This document shows, piece after piece, positions 1 through 8,500 of a stretch of DNA of 64,000 nt. Position numbers and translations under genes: made by a program. Origin of the DNA: Verminephrobacter eiseniae EF01-2 (GTDB taxonomy: Bacteria; Pseudomonadota; Gammaproteobacteria; Burkholderiales; Burkholderiaceae_C); contig NC_008786.1 in the NCBI RefSeq assembly GCF_000015565.1, forward strand, positions 2,108,001 to 2,172,000, given 5' to 3'. Each line of letters begins with the position of its first letter. Position 1 is the first letter of the stretch. The notes below the pieces were generated by a model. That model did not search any database and was not told the DNA's origin. It saw nothing but the letters and a program-made list of their open reading frames with translations.

Positions 1-1
1 C

Positions 2-1087
2 GATTTGGCGATGGTGCTGGCCAGGCCCGATGCGGCGCCGGCCGGCATGCAGGGCCTGTCGCTGTTCCTGCTGCCGCGCCGGCTCGAAGACGGCAGCGCC
101 AACCACTACCGCATCATCCGGCTCAAGGACAAGCTCGGCACGCGCTCGATGGCCAGCGGCGAGATTCGGCTCGAAGGCGCCGTCGCCTACCTGGTGGGCC
201 AGGCGGGCCGGGGCTTTCAGCAAATGGCCGACATGGTGAACAACTCGCGCCTGTCCAACGGGGTGCGCGCCGCCGGCCTGATGCGCCGCGCGCTGGCCGA
301 GGCCGAGTTCATTGCCAGCGAGCGCCTGGCCTTTGGCCAGCGCCTGGCGGACATGCCGCTGATGCAGCGCCAACTCGACAAACTGCGCCTGCCCACCGAG
401 CAGGCGCGCAGCATGGTGTTTCAGACGGCGCAGGCGCTGGCGCGCGCCGACGGCGGTGATGCCGGCGCCTATGCGCTGCTGCGCATCCTGACCCCGCTGA
501 TCAAGTTCCGCGCCTGCCGCGATGCGCGCAAGGTCACCGGCGACGCGATGGAGGTGCGCGGCGGCTGCGGCTACATCGAGGAGTGGAGCGACCCGCGCCT
601 GGTGCGCGATGCCCATCTGGGCTCGATCTGGGAAGGCACCAGCAACATCGTGGCGCTGGACGTGATGCGCGCCATCCGGCGCGAGCAGGCGCTGCCTGCG
701 CTGCAGCGCCACTTTGGCGCCTTGCTGGAGCAAACGGCCGTGGCGCCGGCTTTTTCTGCCGCGTTGGGCGCTGCGCTCACGCGCGCTGCGGCCCTGGCCA
801 GCACGGCCGCGCAGGCTGACGGGGCCGGCATTGCGCGCCAGGCCGCATCGGCGCTGTACCACAGTTGCAGCGCGATTGCGATGGCCTGGGAGGGTGTGCG
901 TTGCGGCTCGGAGCAGCGCATCCGCTGGGCGCAGTCGGTCTTGCTGCACCGCGTGCTGCCGCGCGACCCGCTGGCCGTTGCCGCGCTGCCGGCGAGTTGG
1001 GCATCGGCTGGCGCCACCACGACGGCCGCCACGGCCGCCGCCGCAGTCGCCGCCACGGCCACCGTCACGCAGCCCGTGTCGGCCTGA
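2..1087 (+). CDS. Acyl-CoA dehydrogenase family protein, C-terminal part
   Basis: The 5' end lies outside the window; 361 residues are visible in an open frame. It is the C-terminal part of a flavin-dependent acyl-CoA dehydrogenase, which oxidises an acyl-CoA to the 2-enoyl-CoA and passes electrons to electron-transfer flavoprotein. The helical C-terminal domain is recognisable from the stretch with EVRGGCGYIEEW at about residue 185 and SIWEGTSNIVALD about 25 residues later, a pattern of the AidB-like/large acyl-CoA dehydrogenase branch. The last 40 residues are an Ala/Thr-rich low-complexity tail. A Bug receptor gene follows after 83 bp on the same strand. Substrate cannot be read from the fragment. 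Confidence 0.85.
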   Translation, partial: DLAMVLARPDAAPAGMQGLSLFLLPRRLEDGSANHYRIIRLKDKLGTRSMASGEIRLEGAVAYLVGQAGRGFQQMADMVNNSRLSNGVRAAGLMRRALAEAEFIASERLAFGQRLADMPLMQRQLDKLRLPTEQARSMVFQTAQALARADGGDAGAYALLRILTPLIKFRACRDARKVTGDAMEVRGGCGYIEEWSDPRLVRDAHLGSIWEGTSNIVALDVMRAIRREQALPALQRHFGALLEQTAVAPAFSAALGAALTRAAALASTAAQADGAGIARQAASALYHSCSAIAMAWEGVRCGSEQRIRWAQSVLLHRVLPRDPLAVAALPASWASAGATTTAATAAAAVAATATVTQPVSA

Positions 1088-1170
1088 GCGCAGCGCCATT
1101 CCCGGCGCTGCTGTTCAGCGTCGTTTCCCGGCGCCGCTTTTCATCTGTAAAACACCGGAGACATTCCCCC

Positions 1171-2142
1171 ATGCAACGCCGCACCACCTTGCTCATCGCC
1201 TGCGCGCTGGCCCTGCCCCTGCTGCCCGCGCAGGCGGACAGCCTGGCCGACAGGCCGATCACGCTGGTCGTGCCCTTCCCGCCGGGCGGCCCGACCGACG
1301 CGATGGCGCGCACGCTGGCCGCCTCGATGAAAGACCTGCTCGGCCAGACCATGGTGGTGGAAAACCGCGCCGGCGCCGGCGGCAACATCGGGGCCGAGTA
1401 CGTGGCGCGCGCTGCGGCCGACGGCCAGACGCTGCTGTTTGGCACCTCGGGCCCGCTGGCCATCAACGCCAGCCTGTACCGCAAGATCGGCTACGACCCG
1501 GTCAAGAGCTTTGCGCCCGTGATACAGGTCGGGCACCTGCCCAATATCCTGGTGGTGCATCCGGCGGTGCCGGTGCACAACGTCAAGGAACTGCTGGCCT
1601 ACGCGAAGGCCCACCCGGGCCGGCTCAGCTATGCCTCCTCGGGCAATGGCGCCTCCTCGCACCTGGCCGGCGTGCTGTTCAACGCCAGCGCCGGCGTTCA
1701 GTTGCAGCACATCCCGTACAAGGGCACGGGGCCGGCGCTCAACGACCTGCTCGGCGGCCAGGTCAGCATGAGCTTTACCGACGTGCTGACCGCCGCGCCC
1801 TACGTCAAGGCCGGCAGGTTGCGCGCGCTGGGCATTGCCACCGCGGCACGCTCGCAGGTGCTGCCCGATCTGCCCAGCATTGCCGAGCAGGGCCTGGCCG
1901 GCTACGACGTGAGCGTCTTCTTTGGCATCGTCGCGCCCGCCCAGACACCGCCAGAGCGCGTGCGCCAACTCAACCGCGCTTTCGCCCAGGTGCTGGCCGC
2001 GCCCGAGGTGCGGCAGAAATTCGCCGCCCAGGGGCTGGAGCCGGCGCCGGCCTCGACGCCCGAGCAACTGGGCCAATTCATCCCCGCGCAAATGGCGCTG
2101 TGGTCCGCCGTGGTGCGGCAATCGGGCGCGCAGCTCGATTGA
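1171..2142 (+). CDS. Bug/TctC-family tripartite tricarboxylate transporter receptor
   Basis: Encodes a 323-residue periplasmic solute-binding protein of the Bug (TctC) family. A Sec signal peptide covers about residues 1-22, ending in PAQA. The mature protein has the family landmarks FPPGGPTDAMAR, the NRAGAGGNIGAEYVARAAADG block and the IPYKGTGPALNDLLGGQV region. The ATG at 1171 is chosen because it opens the signal peptide and follows a GGAG at suitable distance; the frame is open far upstream but that part is not protein-like. No TctA/TctB membrane genes are in the window, which is usual for Bug receptors in Burkholderiales. Ligand unknown, probably a carboxylate. Its stop codon is the first base triplet of a hairpin repeat (2140-2250). 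Confidence 0.9.
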   Translation: MQRRTTLLIACALALPLLPAQADSLADRPITLVVPFPPGGPTDAMARTLAASMKDLLGQTMVVENRAGAGGNIGAEYVARAAADGQTLLFGTSGPLAINASLYRKIGYDPVKSFAPVIQVGHLPNILVVHPAVPVHNVKELLAYAKAHPGRLSYASSGNGASSHLAGVLFNASAGVQLQHIPYKGTGPALNDLLGGQVSMSFTDVLTAAPYVKAGRLRALGIATAARSQVLPDLPSIAEQGLAGYDVSVFFGIVAPAQTPPERVRQLNRAFAQVLAAPEVRQKFAAQGLEPAPASTPEQLGQFIPAQMALWSAVVRQSGAQLD

Positions 2143-2250
2143 TTCCATTCCTCGATCATCCGTGCACTTTGCCGGCTTCGCTTGCCGTGCATTCGTGCTG
2201 TCGGCGCTTCGCCTTCGCGTTCACGTTCACGAACGATTCAGAAATGGCAT
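2140..2250 (+). repeat. Stop-codon-abutting hairpin repeat, copy 1
   Basis: A 111-bp element starting with TGATTCCATT, of which the TGA is the stop of the preceding receptor gene. Its ends pair as an imperfect stem of about 16 positions (ATTCCATT near the start against AATGGCAT at 2243-2250). A near-identical copy lies at 63722-63827 on the minus strand and a shorter one at 19931-20000. The interior shares a run starting ATCCGTGCACTT and the palindrome-like TTCACGAACGATT near the end. Confidence 0.75.
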
Positions 2251-2286
2251 GGGGGCCGAGGTCCGTGGGTTCAGCCCGGATGAAAT

Positions 2287-2553
2287 TCAGGCCCGATGCG
2301 CTGCCACCCAGTCTTTCAGTGCATCGTTCATGCGCGTTTGCCAGCCGCTTCCGGTCGCTTTGAAGGCCTCGATCACATCGGCATCGAAGAGAATGGTCAA
2401 CAACTGCTGGGGCCGTGCCAGGCGCGGCCTGCCACGGTGCACGAGCTTGTCACCCGGGTACTCGTCGGCGCGCTCGAAAAACTCGTCGCCGAGTTCTGGC
2501 GCATCGTCCGGCCCAGGCGAGGCGGCGGGTGTATTTTGTGATTTCGCGTTCAT
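2287..2553 (-). CDS. brnA: BrnA-family antitoxin
   Basis: An 88-residue protein resembling BrnA antitoxins, which neutralise the BrnT ribonuclease and autorepress the operon. The N-terminal third is acidic and Pro-rich; the C-terminal part contains RLARPQQLLTILFDADVIEAF followed by GWQTRMNDALKDW, which matches the ribbon-helix-helix DNA-binding end of BrnA proteins (beta strand with a LLTI-type pattern, then a helix starting at DADVIEAFK). It lies downstream of, and overlaps by 104 nt, the brnT-like gene on the same strand, the usual toxin-antitoxin order. Length is normal for the family. Confidence 0.75.
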   Translation of the reverse strand: MNAKSQNTPAASPGPDDAPELGDEFFERADEYPGDKLVHRGRPRLARPQQLLTILFDADVIEAFKATGSGWQTRMNDALKDWVAAHRA

Positions 2554-2785
2554 TGGCTTTCCTCATGCTGATGATGCGGCGAGCTTCGCCGCATGGTGCC
2601 CAGACCATGGCGACCATCCGGCAATCGAGCAGGCCAACCGTGACCAAGCGCGGTTCGCCCCAGGGTTCGCGCAAGTCTTCCGCCGTGCAGTGGCGCCCGG
2701 CGAAAACCTCACTGGCGCGGGCACAGTCCCAACCGCGCTGCCGCAATGTCCCGTCTTGCCTGTCAGAGTCGTATCCGATCTGCAT
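2450..2785 (-). CDS. brnT: BrnT-family ribonuclease toxin, C-terminally extended
   Basis: A 111-residue protein whose first 80 residues follow the BrnT pattern: YDSDRQDGTLRQRGW (helix equivalent to the ANLRKHG stretch), then ASEVFAG, PRLVTVGLLD, and RRIISMRKANERE, the conserved C-terminal block before the usual stop. BrnT is a small RelE-fold ribonuclease that blocks translation until bound by BrnA. Normal BrnT proteins end soon after this block; here the frame continues for about 30 Arg-rich residues inside brnA in another frame, giving an unusual 104-nt overlap. Either the original stop was lost or the toxin tail is real. ATG at 2785 is the only start that keeps the first helix. The ribosome-binding site is weak. 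Confidence 0.65.
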   Translation of the reverse strand: MQIGYDSDRQDGTLRQRGWDCARASEVFAGRHCTAEDLREPWGEPRLVTVGLLDCRMVAMVWAPCGEARRIISMRKANEREITKYTRRLAWAGRCARTRRRVFRARRRVPG

Positions 2786-3000
2786 GGCGCCATCGTAGTG
2801 GCGTTGAGTGGCGTTGCCTCTGGCGCTCCGTGTCGTGGCCTGGCGGATCTACCGGCATGCGCCGCTGGCGCCGGGGGATGAATTCATCGGGCGCCCAGGG
2901 GGGCGCTTGGGGCGCCGCGCCTGCCGCGCCTGCCGCGAATTCCTCGAGCGCCCGTTTTCCCCGATCGCCCGTGGCGTGCCAGAGTGACGATAATGGCGCG

Positions 3001-4680
3001 ATGCCCCGCACCACCCAACAACTGCACCCCCACCGCGAGCCTGTGGCCACCCGGGCGGCAGCCACCGTGCTGCTGCTGCGCGATGCGCCGGATGCAGCGG
3101 GCGCTGGCGGGCTTGAAGTGCTGATGACCCGGCGCTCGGCCCAGGCCAGCTTTGCGCCCGGCGCCTATGTCTTTCCCGGCGGCGGCATCGACGCGCTCGA
3201 CGCCGGCGCGCATGCCGCCGCCGACCGCCGTGCCACGCAAAGCGAACTGCAACTGACGCAGGCCATTGCCGCGATCCGCGAGAGCTTCGAAGAACTCGGC
3301 GTGCTGCTGGCGCGCCATGCCGATGGCCGCATGGCCGATGCGCAGGACATTGCCGCCATGGCCCGCCACCAGCCGTTCGTCGCACAGTGCCAGGCCCGCG
3401 GCCTGCGGCTGGCGGCCGACAGCGTTTACCTGCTGGCCCACTGGACGGCCGACCGCGACCTGCCGCGCCGCTTCGAGGTGCCGTTTCTGGTCGCCCGCAT
3501 GCCCGAGGGGCAAACGCCGGTGGCCGACGAGGCCGAGCAGTTCGAGCCGCTGTGGGTGCGCCCTGCCGACGCGCTGGCACGTCACGAGGCCGGGCAGTTC
3601 TTCATGATCTTTCCGACCATCCGCACGCTGCAACGCCTGTCCCGGTTTGCCGACACCCAGGCCGTGCTCGACGCCGTGGCGCAAGAAAAACCGCTGTGGG
3701 TGAGCTGCCCGCGCGCCGGCATCCTGGCGGGCAAGCAGGCGCGCTACATGGAAGACGATCCACCGTTTGGCGAGCTGGCGCTGGTCTGCCCCGATGGGCA
3801 AATCGTGCATCCGCTCGACTGGCAGAGCGAGCGCGTGGTGCCGCTGCTGAAAAACCTGCAACGCCTGACGGCCCCCAACCCGGGCGTGATGACCGGCCCC
3901 GGCACCAACAGCTACCTGCTCGGCGAGCCGGCCACGGGCTTCATCGCCATCGACCCCGGCCCGGCCGATGCAGAGCACCTCGACCGGCTCTGGCGCGCTG
4001 CCGGCGGCGACATCCGCATGATCGTCTGCACCCACTCGCACCCCGACCACGCGCCCGGCGCCGCCCCGCTGCAAGCGCTGTGCCGGCGGGCCGGGCGCGC
4101 AGCGGTGCCGATCCTGGGGCTGCCATCGGCGCCCACGGCACGCGCGGCCAGCCAGTTCACACCCGACAGGGTGCTGCAAAACGATGAACTGCTGGTGCTG
4201 GAGCACCGAGCGCCCGATGGCCAGACCACGACCCACACCCTGCAGGTGATCCACACCCCCGGCCATGCCGCCAACCACCTGTGCCTGCTGCTGCTGGAAG
4301 ACAGCCTGCTGTTCAGCGGCGACCACATCCTCAATGGCAGCACCACGGTGGTCGATCCGCCCGACGGCAACATGGCCGATTACCTGGACTCCCTGGATCG
4401 GCTCGATGCGTTGTGCGCAGCGCATGGTGTCGAATTCATCCTGCCCGCGCACGGCTATGTGCTGGGCGCGGCGCGCACTGCGATTGCCCGCCTGAAGGCG
4501 CACCGGCTCGCGCGCGAGGCCAAGGTGCTGGCCGCGATGCAGGCGCTGCCCCAGGGCAGCATCGACGACTGGGTGCGCCAAGCCTATGACGATGTGCCGC
4601 CGCGCATGTGGCCCGTGGCCCAGCGCTCGCTGCTGGCCCATGTGGAGCGCATCCGCGCATTGCAGCCCGGCAACGGCTGA
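3001..4680 (+). CDS. Nudix-like / metallo-beta-lactamase-fold hydrolase fusion
   Basis: A 559-residue two-domain protein. Residues about 18-270 are a Nudix-like domain with VFPGGGIDALD at 57-67 and RESFEELGVLL at 93-103; the glycine and RExxEE parts of the Nudix box are separated by an extra stretch, as in NUDT19-type proteins. Residues about 290-540 form a metallo-beta-lactamase fold with the metal-binding THSHPDH (around 345), HTPGHAANH (around 418), SGDH (around 438) and PAHG (around 482), similar to the LACTB2/glyoxalase II group. Likely a cytosolic hydrolase; the substrate (possibly an acyl-CoA or nucleotide derivative) is unknown. ATG at 3001 is chosen because upstream codons are low-complexity and not conserved-looking; a GATAAT lies just 5' (2989-2994). 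The next gene follows after 30 bp. Confidence 0.85.
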   Translation: MPRTTQQLHPHREPVATRAAATVLLLRDAPDAAGAGGLEVLMTRRSAQASFAPGAYVFPGGGIDALDAGAHAAADRRATQSELQLTQAIAAIRESFEELGVLLARHADGRMADAQDIAAMARHQPFVAQCQARGLRLAADSVYLLAHWTADRDLPRRFEVPFLVARMPEGQTPVADEAEQFEPLWVRPADALARHEAGQFFMIFPTIRTLQRLSRFADTQAVLDAVAQEKPLWVSCPRAGILAGKQARYMEDDPPFGELALVCPDGQIVHPLDWQSERVVPLLKNLQRLTAPNPGVMTGPGTNSYLLGEPATGFIAIDPGPADAEHLDRLWRAAGGDIRMIVCTHSHPDHAPGAAPLQALCRRAGRAAVPILGLPSAPTARAASQFTPDRVLQNDELLVLEHRAPDGQTTTHTLQVIHTPGHAANHLCLLLLEDSLLFSGDHILNGSTTVVDPPDGNMADYLDSLDRLDALCAAHGVEFILPAHGYVLGAARTAIARLKAHRLAREAKVLAAMQALPQGSIDDWVRQAYDDVPPRMWPVAQRSLLAHVERIRALQPGNG

Positions 4681-4710
4681 CGCCGCCCCAGCACGGCCTT
4701 GCCCGGCGCC

Positions 4711-5505
4711 ATGACCGAGAACCAGCCCGACCCGGGCCTGCTCCGCCTGACCCGGCGCGTGGCCCGGCAATTGAACTGCTCGCGCAGCACCGCCGAGCAG
4801 CTGATAGAAAACGGCTGCGTCAGCGTGCAAGGCCAGGTGGTGCAAGCCCCCGGCGCGCGCGTGAGCGCGCAGCAGAACGTGACGGTGGCGCAAGACGCCG
4901 CGCTGCCCGACCCCCGCCCCGTCACCTTGCTGCTGCACAAACCCGCAGGCTTTGCCGCCAGCAGCGCCGCGCCACCGGACGGGCCGCAGGCCAGCGCGCT
5001 GCTGCATGCCGCCTCGCACCTGGCTGAAGACGCCTCGGGCATGCGCGTGCTGCCGCGCCACTTCCTGCACCTGGCCTGCCTGACGCCGCTGCCGACCGAG
5101 GCCAGCGGCCTGGTGGTCTACACGCAGGATCGGCGCCTGGCGCGCGTTTTTGCGCAAGATTTCGCGCAAGACATGGCGCTGCGCCAGCCCGCGCAACAGA
5201 CGCACTCGCCGGAGCAGGAATGCATCGTGCAAGTGGCCGGCACGATCGCCCCCGACGGCTTGCAGCGCCTGCGCCAGGGCCTGTTGTTGGACGGCCTGCG
5301 GCTGCCGCCGATCCGCGCGAGCTGGCAAAACGAAACCCGGCTGCGTTTTGCGCTCAAGGGCGTGCGGCCCGGGCAGATCCCGGCCATCTGTGCGGCCGTG
5401 GGCCTGACGGTGGAGGCCATCAAACGCATCCGCATCGGCCGCGTGGCGCTGGCCAGGCAGCCACCGGGGCAGTGGCGCTACCTGCTGCCATGGGAGAGGT
5501 TCTGA
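4711..5505 (+). CDS. S4-domain pseudouridine-synthase homologue lacking the catalytic Asp
   Basis: A 264-residue protein built like RluB/RluF/RsuA small-subunit-type pseudouridine synthases: an N-terminal S4 RNA-binding domain (about residues 5-62, with ARQLNCSRSTAEQLIENG) and a synthase-like domain (LLLHKPAGF near 72). In active enzymes the motif GRLDxxTxGL carries the essential aspartate; here the aligned stretch is TPLPTEASGL at 125-134, so Pro128 replaces Asp. The later NRQIRRM motif is also changed (PGQIPAI). It may bind RNA without modifying it. The start at 4711 (ATG) is preferred over a TTG 12 bp upstream. Same strand as, and 30 bp after, the Nudix fusion gene. Confidence 0.8.
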   Translation: MTENQPDPGLLRLTRRVARQLNCSRSTAEQLIENGCVSVQGQVVQAPGARVSAQQNVTVAQDAALPDPRPVTLLLHKPAGFAASSAAPPDGPQASALLHAASHLAEDASGMRVLPRHFLHLACLTPLPTEASGLVVYTQDRRLARVFAQDFAQDMALRQPAQQTHSPEQECIVQVAGTIAPDGLQRLRQGLLLDGLRLPPIRASWQNETRLRFALKGVRPGQIPAICAAVGLTVEAIKRIRIGRVALARQPPGQWRYLLPWERF

Positions 5506-5524
5506 CCGGCCTGCGGCAGGCAAC

Positions 5525-5533
5525 TGTTACATT
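5525..5533 (+). promoter_or_regulatory. Possible extended -10 element upstream of the DUF898 genes
   Basis: TGTTACATT fits an extended -10 (TGn plus a TACATT hexamer). The same block with four transitions (21 nt, 5524-5544 versus 9901-9921) sits upstream of the paralogous gene at 10097, which is why I mark it. No convincing -35 is visible at normal spacing. Confidence 0.35.
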
Positions 5534-5557
5534 GTGTGCCAGCCCGGAGGCAAGCCA

Positions 5558-8500
5558 ATGTACCCCCACCCAGCCAGCGGCGCAGCCGAATCGATGCCAA
5601 GCCCGCTGCCCCAGGAGATCGAAGCCCACCCGTTGGCGTTCACCGGCAGCGGCGGCGCGTATTTCCAGGTGTGGATCGTCAACCTGCTGCTGTGCTGCGT
5701 GACGCTGGGCCTGTACATACCCTGGGCACGCCGCCGCACGGCCCGGTATTTCTACCGCCACACCCTGGTGGCCGGCAGCCCCCTCGAATTCACCGGACGA
5801 CTGCGCGTGCCGGTGCCCGGCTTGGCGCTGGTGGCCATGCTCGTCCTGGGCTGGGGCATCGCCTGGAGCCTCGGGCTGTTCTGGAAATTGGATATTTGCC
5901 TGGCCTACGACTCTGCCCGGAGCGGCGGGCCGTGCCAGAAGATCACGGCAGGGTTTCTGGCCGGTTTTCTGCTGAGCATCGTGCTGCTGGCGCCCCTGGT
6001 CTGGGGCAGCGCGATGCGCTTTCGCCTCGATGCGACACGCTGGCGCGGCCTGCGTCTGCAATCGGCGGCCAGTTGGCGCGACATCTACCGCGCCAGTTGG
6101 CCTTTGTGGGTGCTGGCACTGTCGTGGCTCGGCCTGTACCTGGCCCGATCCGCCACTGGCGCGATGCCGATCGGCCGCCAGGTGCTGGCGCTGTTGCCGG
6201 CGGGCCTGATGGGCATGTTCTGGCAAGGCGCCGGACTGACCGATACCCTGGCGAAGGTCTTCAAGGCAAAAATCGTCACCTCCGACGGGCTCGCATGGCT
6301 GCTGCTGGGCCTGATGCTGGCGCTGCTGTGCCTCGCGCGGCTGGACTACGACTACAGGCGGCTGCGGGTGTGCAAGGCCCAATCGGGCGCCGGGCAGGGC
6401 CACTGGAGGCAGCCGGAGTACCGGGACTGCGTCAATGTCTGGCTGGCTGCGGTGGCGCTGTTCGTGCTGAGCGCGCCCATGCTGGGCATGCTGGTCGGCG
6501 CGGCACTGAACGCCGTGCTGCCGAAAGACGCCTGGGTCTTCATCCTCTTCGGGGTCATGGCGACCATGGGCAAGTTCTACCAGCTGATCTTCAAGGACCC
6601 CACGGATGTCGTGGTCGTCGGGTCGATTTTGTTCCTGCTGTTGCTGGTGCTGTCGGCACCCGCCCGTGCGTACCGCGAGGCACGGATGTTCCAACTGATG
6701 TGGAACCACATCGGCATCGGCCAGGTGGCGCGCTTCAAATGCCGGTTGTCCAGCGTCGACTTTGTGCTGGCGCGCTTCGGGAACCTGCTGCTGACCCTGC
6801 TCACGCTCGGGCTGTACCGCCCGTTGGCGCGCGTCAGCGAATACCGGATGAAGCTCGAATCGGTGACCCTGTATGTCAAGGGCGGTGCCGGGCAGGTGGC
6901 TGGCGCTCCCGACGATGCGCGCGCCGGCGACGCGGCGGGTCGGGACTCGATCGGGCACGCAGCGCCCCGCGACCCGGCCCATGACGCGGGCCTTGCCGCC
7001 GGGGCGCAGGCCAGCGGCGCGCCCGAATCGGCGCCCATCCTGGTGCCAGGCCCGGTGCCAGGCGCGATGCCACGGAACGGCTATACCCACCCGCTGGCGT
7101 TCACCGGCGGCACGGGCGCGTATTTCCGGGTGTGGATCGTCAACCTGCTGCTGTGCTGCGTGACGCTGGGCCTGTACACGCCCTGGGCGCGCCAGCGCAC
7201 GGCGCAGTATTTCTACCGCCACACCCTGGTGGCCGGCAGCCCCCTCGAATTCACCGGACGACCGCGTGGGCAGGTGCTGGGCTTTGTGCTGCTGCTCCTG
7301 CTGTGGCTGCTGCTCATGCTCGCGCTGGCCTCCGGCATCCTCTGGAGCGCTTGGCTGCACCAGATGCTGCGGTGGATCCCGATTTTCGACCTGCGGATCA
7401 AAGGCGACGAGTTGCCCTGGCTGTTCCGGGCCGCCGAATGGATCCCGACTTTCGGCATCTTCGCAAGCATCGGCCACAAGAGCATGGCCGTGCCTGTGCT
7501 GGCCGGTGCGGCGCTGCTGCCCTGGGTCTGGGGCAGTGCGATGCGCTTTCGCCTCGGCGCCACCCGCTGGCGCGGGCTGCGTCTGCAATTTGCCAGCCAT
7601 TGGCGCGAGATCTACGGCGGCAGCGGACTTTTGTGGGTGCTGGCGCTGCTGTGGGGGGGGCTGTCCTGGAGTCTGTACTTTGGTTTTGGTCCGCAACCTT
7701 TTTCGATGCCCGAACTGCTGGCCGACAAGCCAGCCATCGCCAGGTTCACGGTCATGATCGCCTGGCTGCTGGGCGCGGCGCTGACGCTGCTGTGCCTTTG
7801 CCGCCTCGACTACAACCGCCTCGACCTGCTGTTGCGCAAGACCCGGGTGGGCGCCGAGCCGGTGCGCCACAAGAGGCCGGTGCTCCCGAACGTCATGGAG
7901 ACCTGGCTGGTCACGGTGATGCTGTGCATGCTGGGCCTGTCGCTGGGTTTCGTGGTCTGGAAATGCCTGCCGGGCGGCTACTTCGACAAACCCCCATTTT
8001 TCGGGGTGGGGCGCAGCCGCAACGGCTCGGCGAGCGTCATGTCCGTGCTGTACAGGGTCGTGATCGTTGTGCTGCCGCTGCTGCTGTTGTCGGCCCCCGC
8101 CCGGGCGTACCGCGAGGCGCGCATGTTCCAACTGGTGTGGAACGGCATCGGCGTCAACCAGGCCGCGCACTTCAAATGCCGGTTGTCCAGCGACCGCTTT
8201 GTGCTGCTGCGCATCCAGAACCTGCTGCTGACCCTGCTCACGCTCGGGTTCTACCGCCCGCTGGCGCGCTTGAGCGAATACCGGATGAAGCTCGCATCGG
8301 TGACGCTGCATGTCACCGGCGATCTGGACCAAGTGGCCGGCGCCATGCTGCGCCAGCAGACGGGCCTTGGTGCCGTGCCGGACTTCTCGGGCCGGCGCGC
8401 GCTGCGGCACTACTTGCAGCGCGCGCAATGGCTGGCGCCGCTTCGGCGCCTGGTGCACAAGCTCGGGCCGGAAAGCCCGATACCGGAAGGCGGCAAACTC

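Noticed and set aside
2884..5523. 879-codon minus-strand frame opposite the Nudix fusion and pseudouridine-synthase homologue
   Set aside because: Low-complexity Arg/Gln/His composition typical of antisense frames in high-GC genes; the plus-strand proteins have clear motifs.
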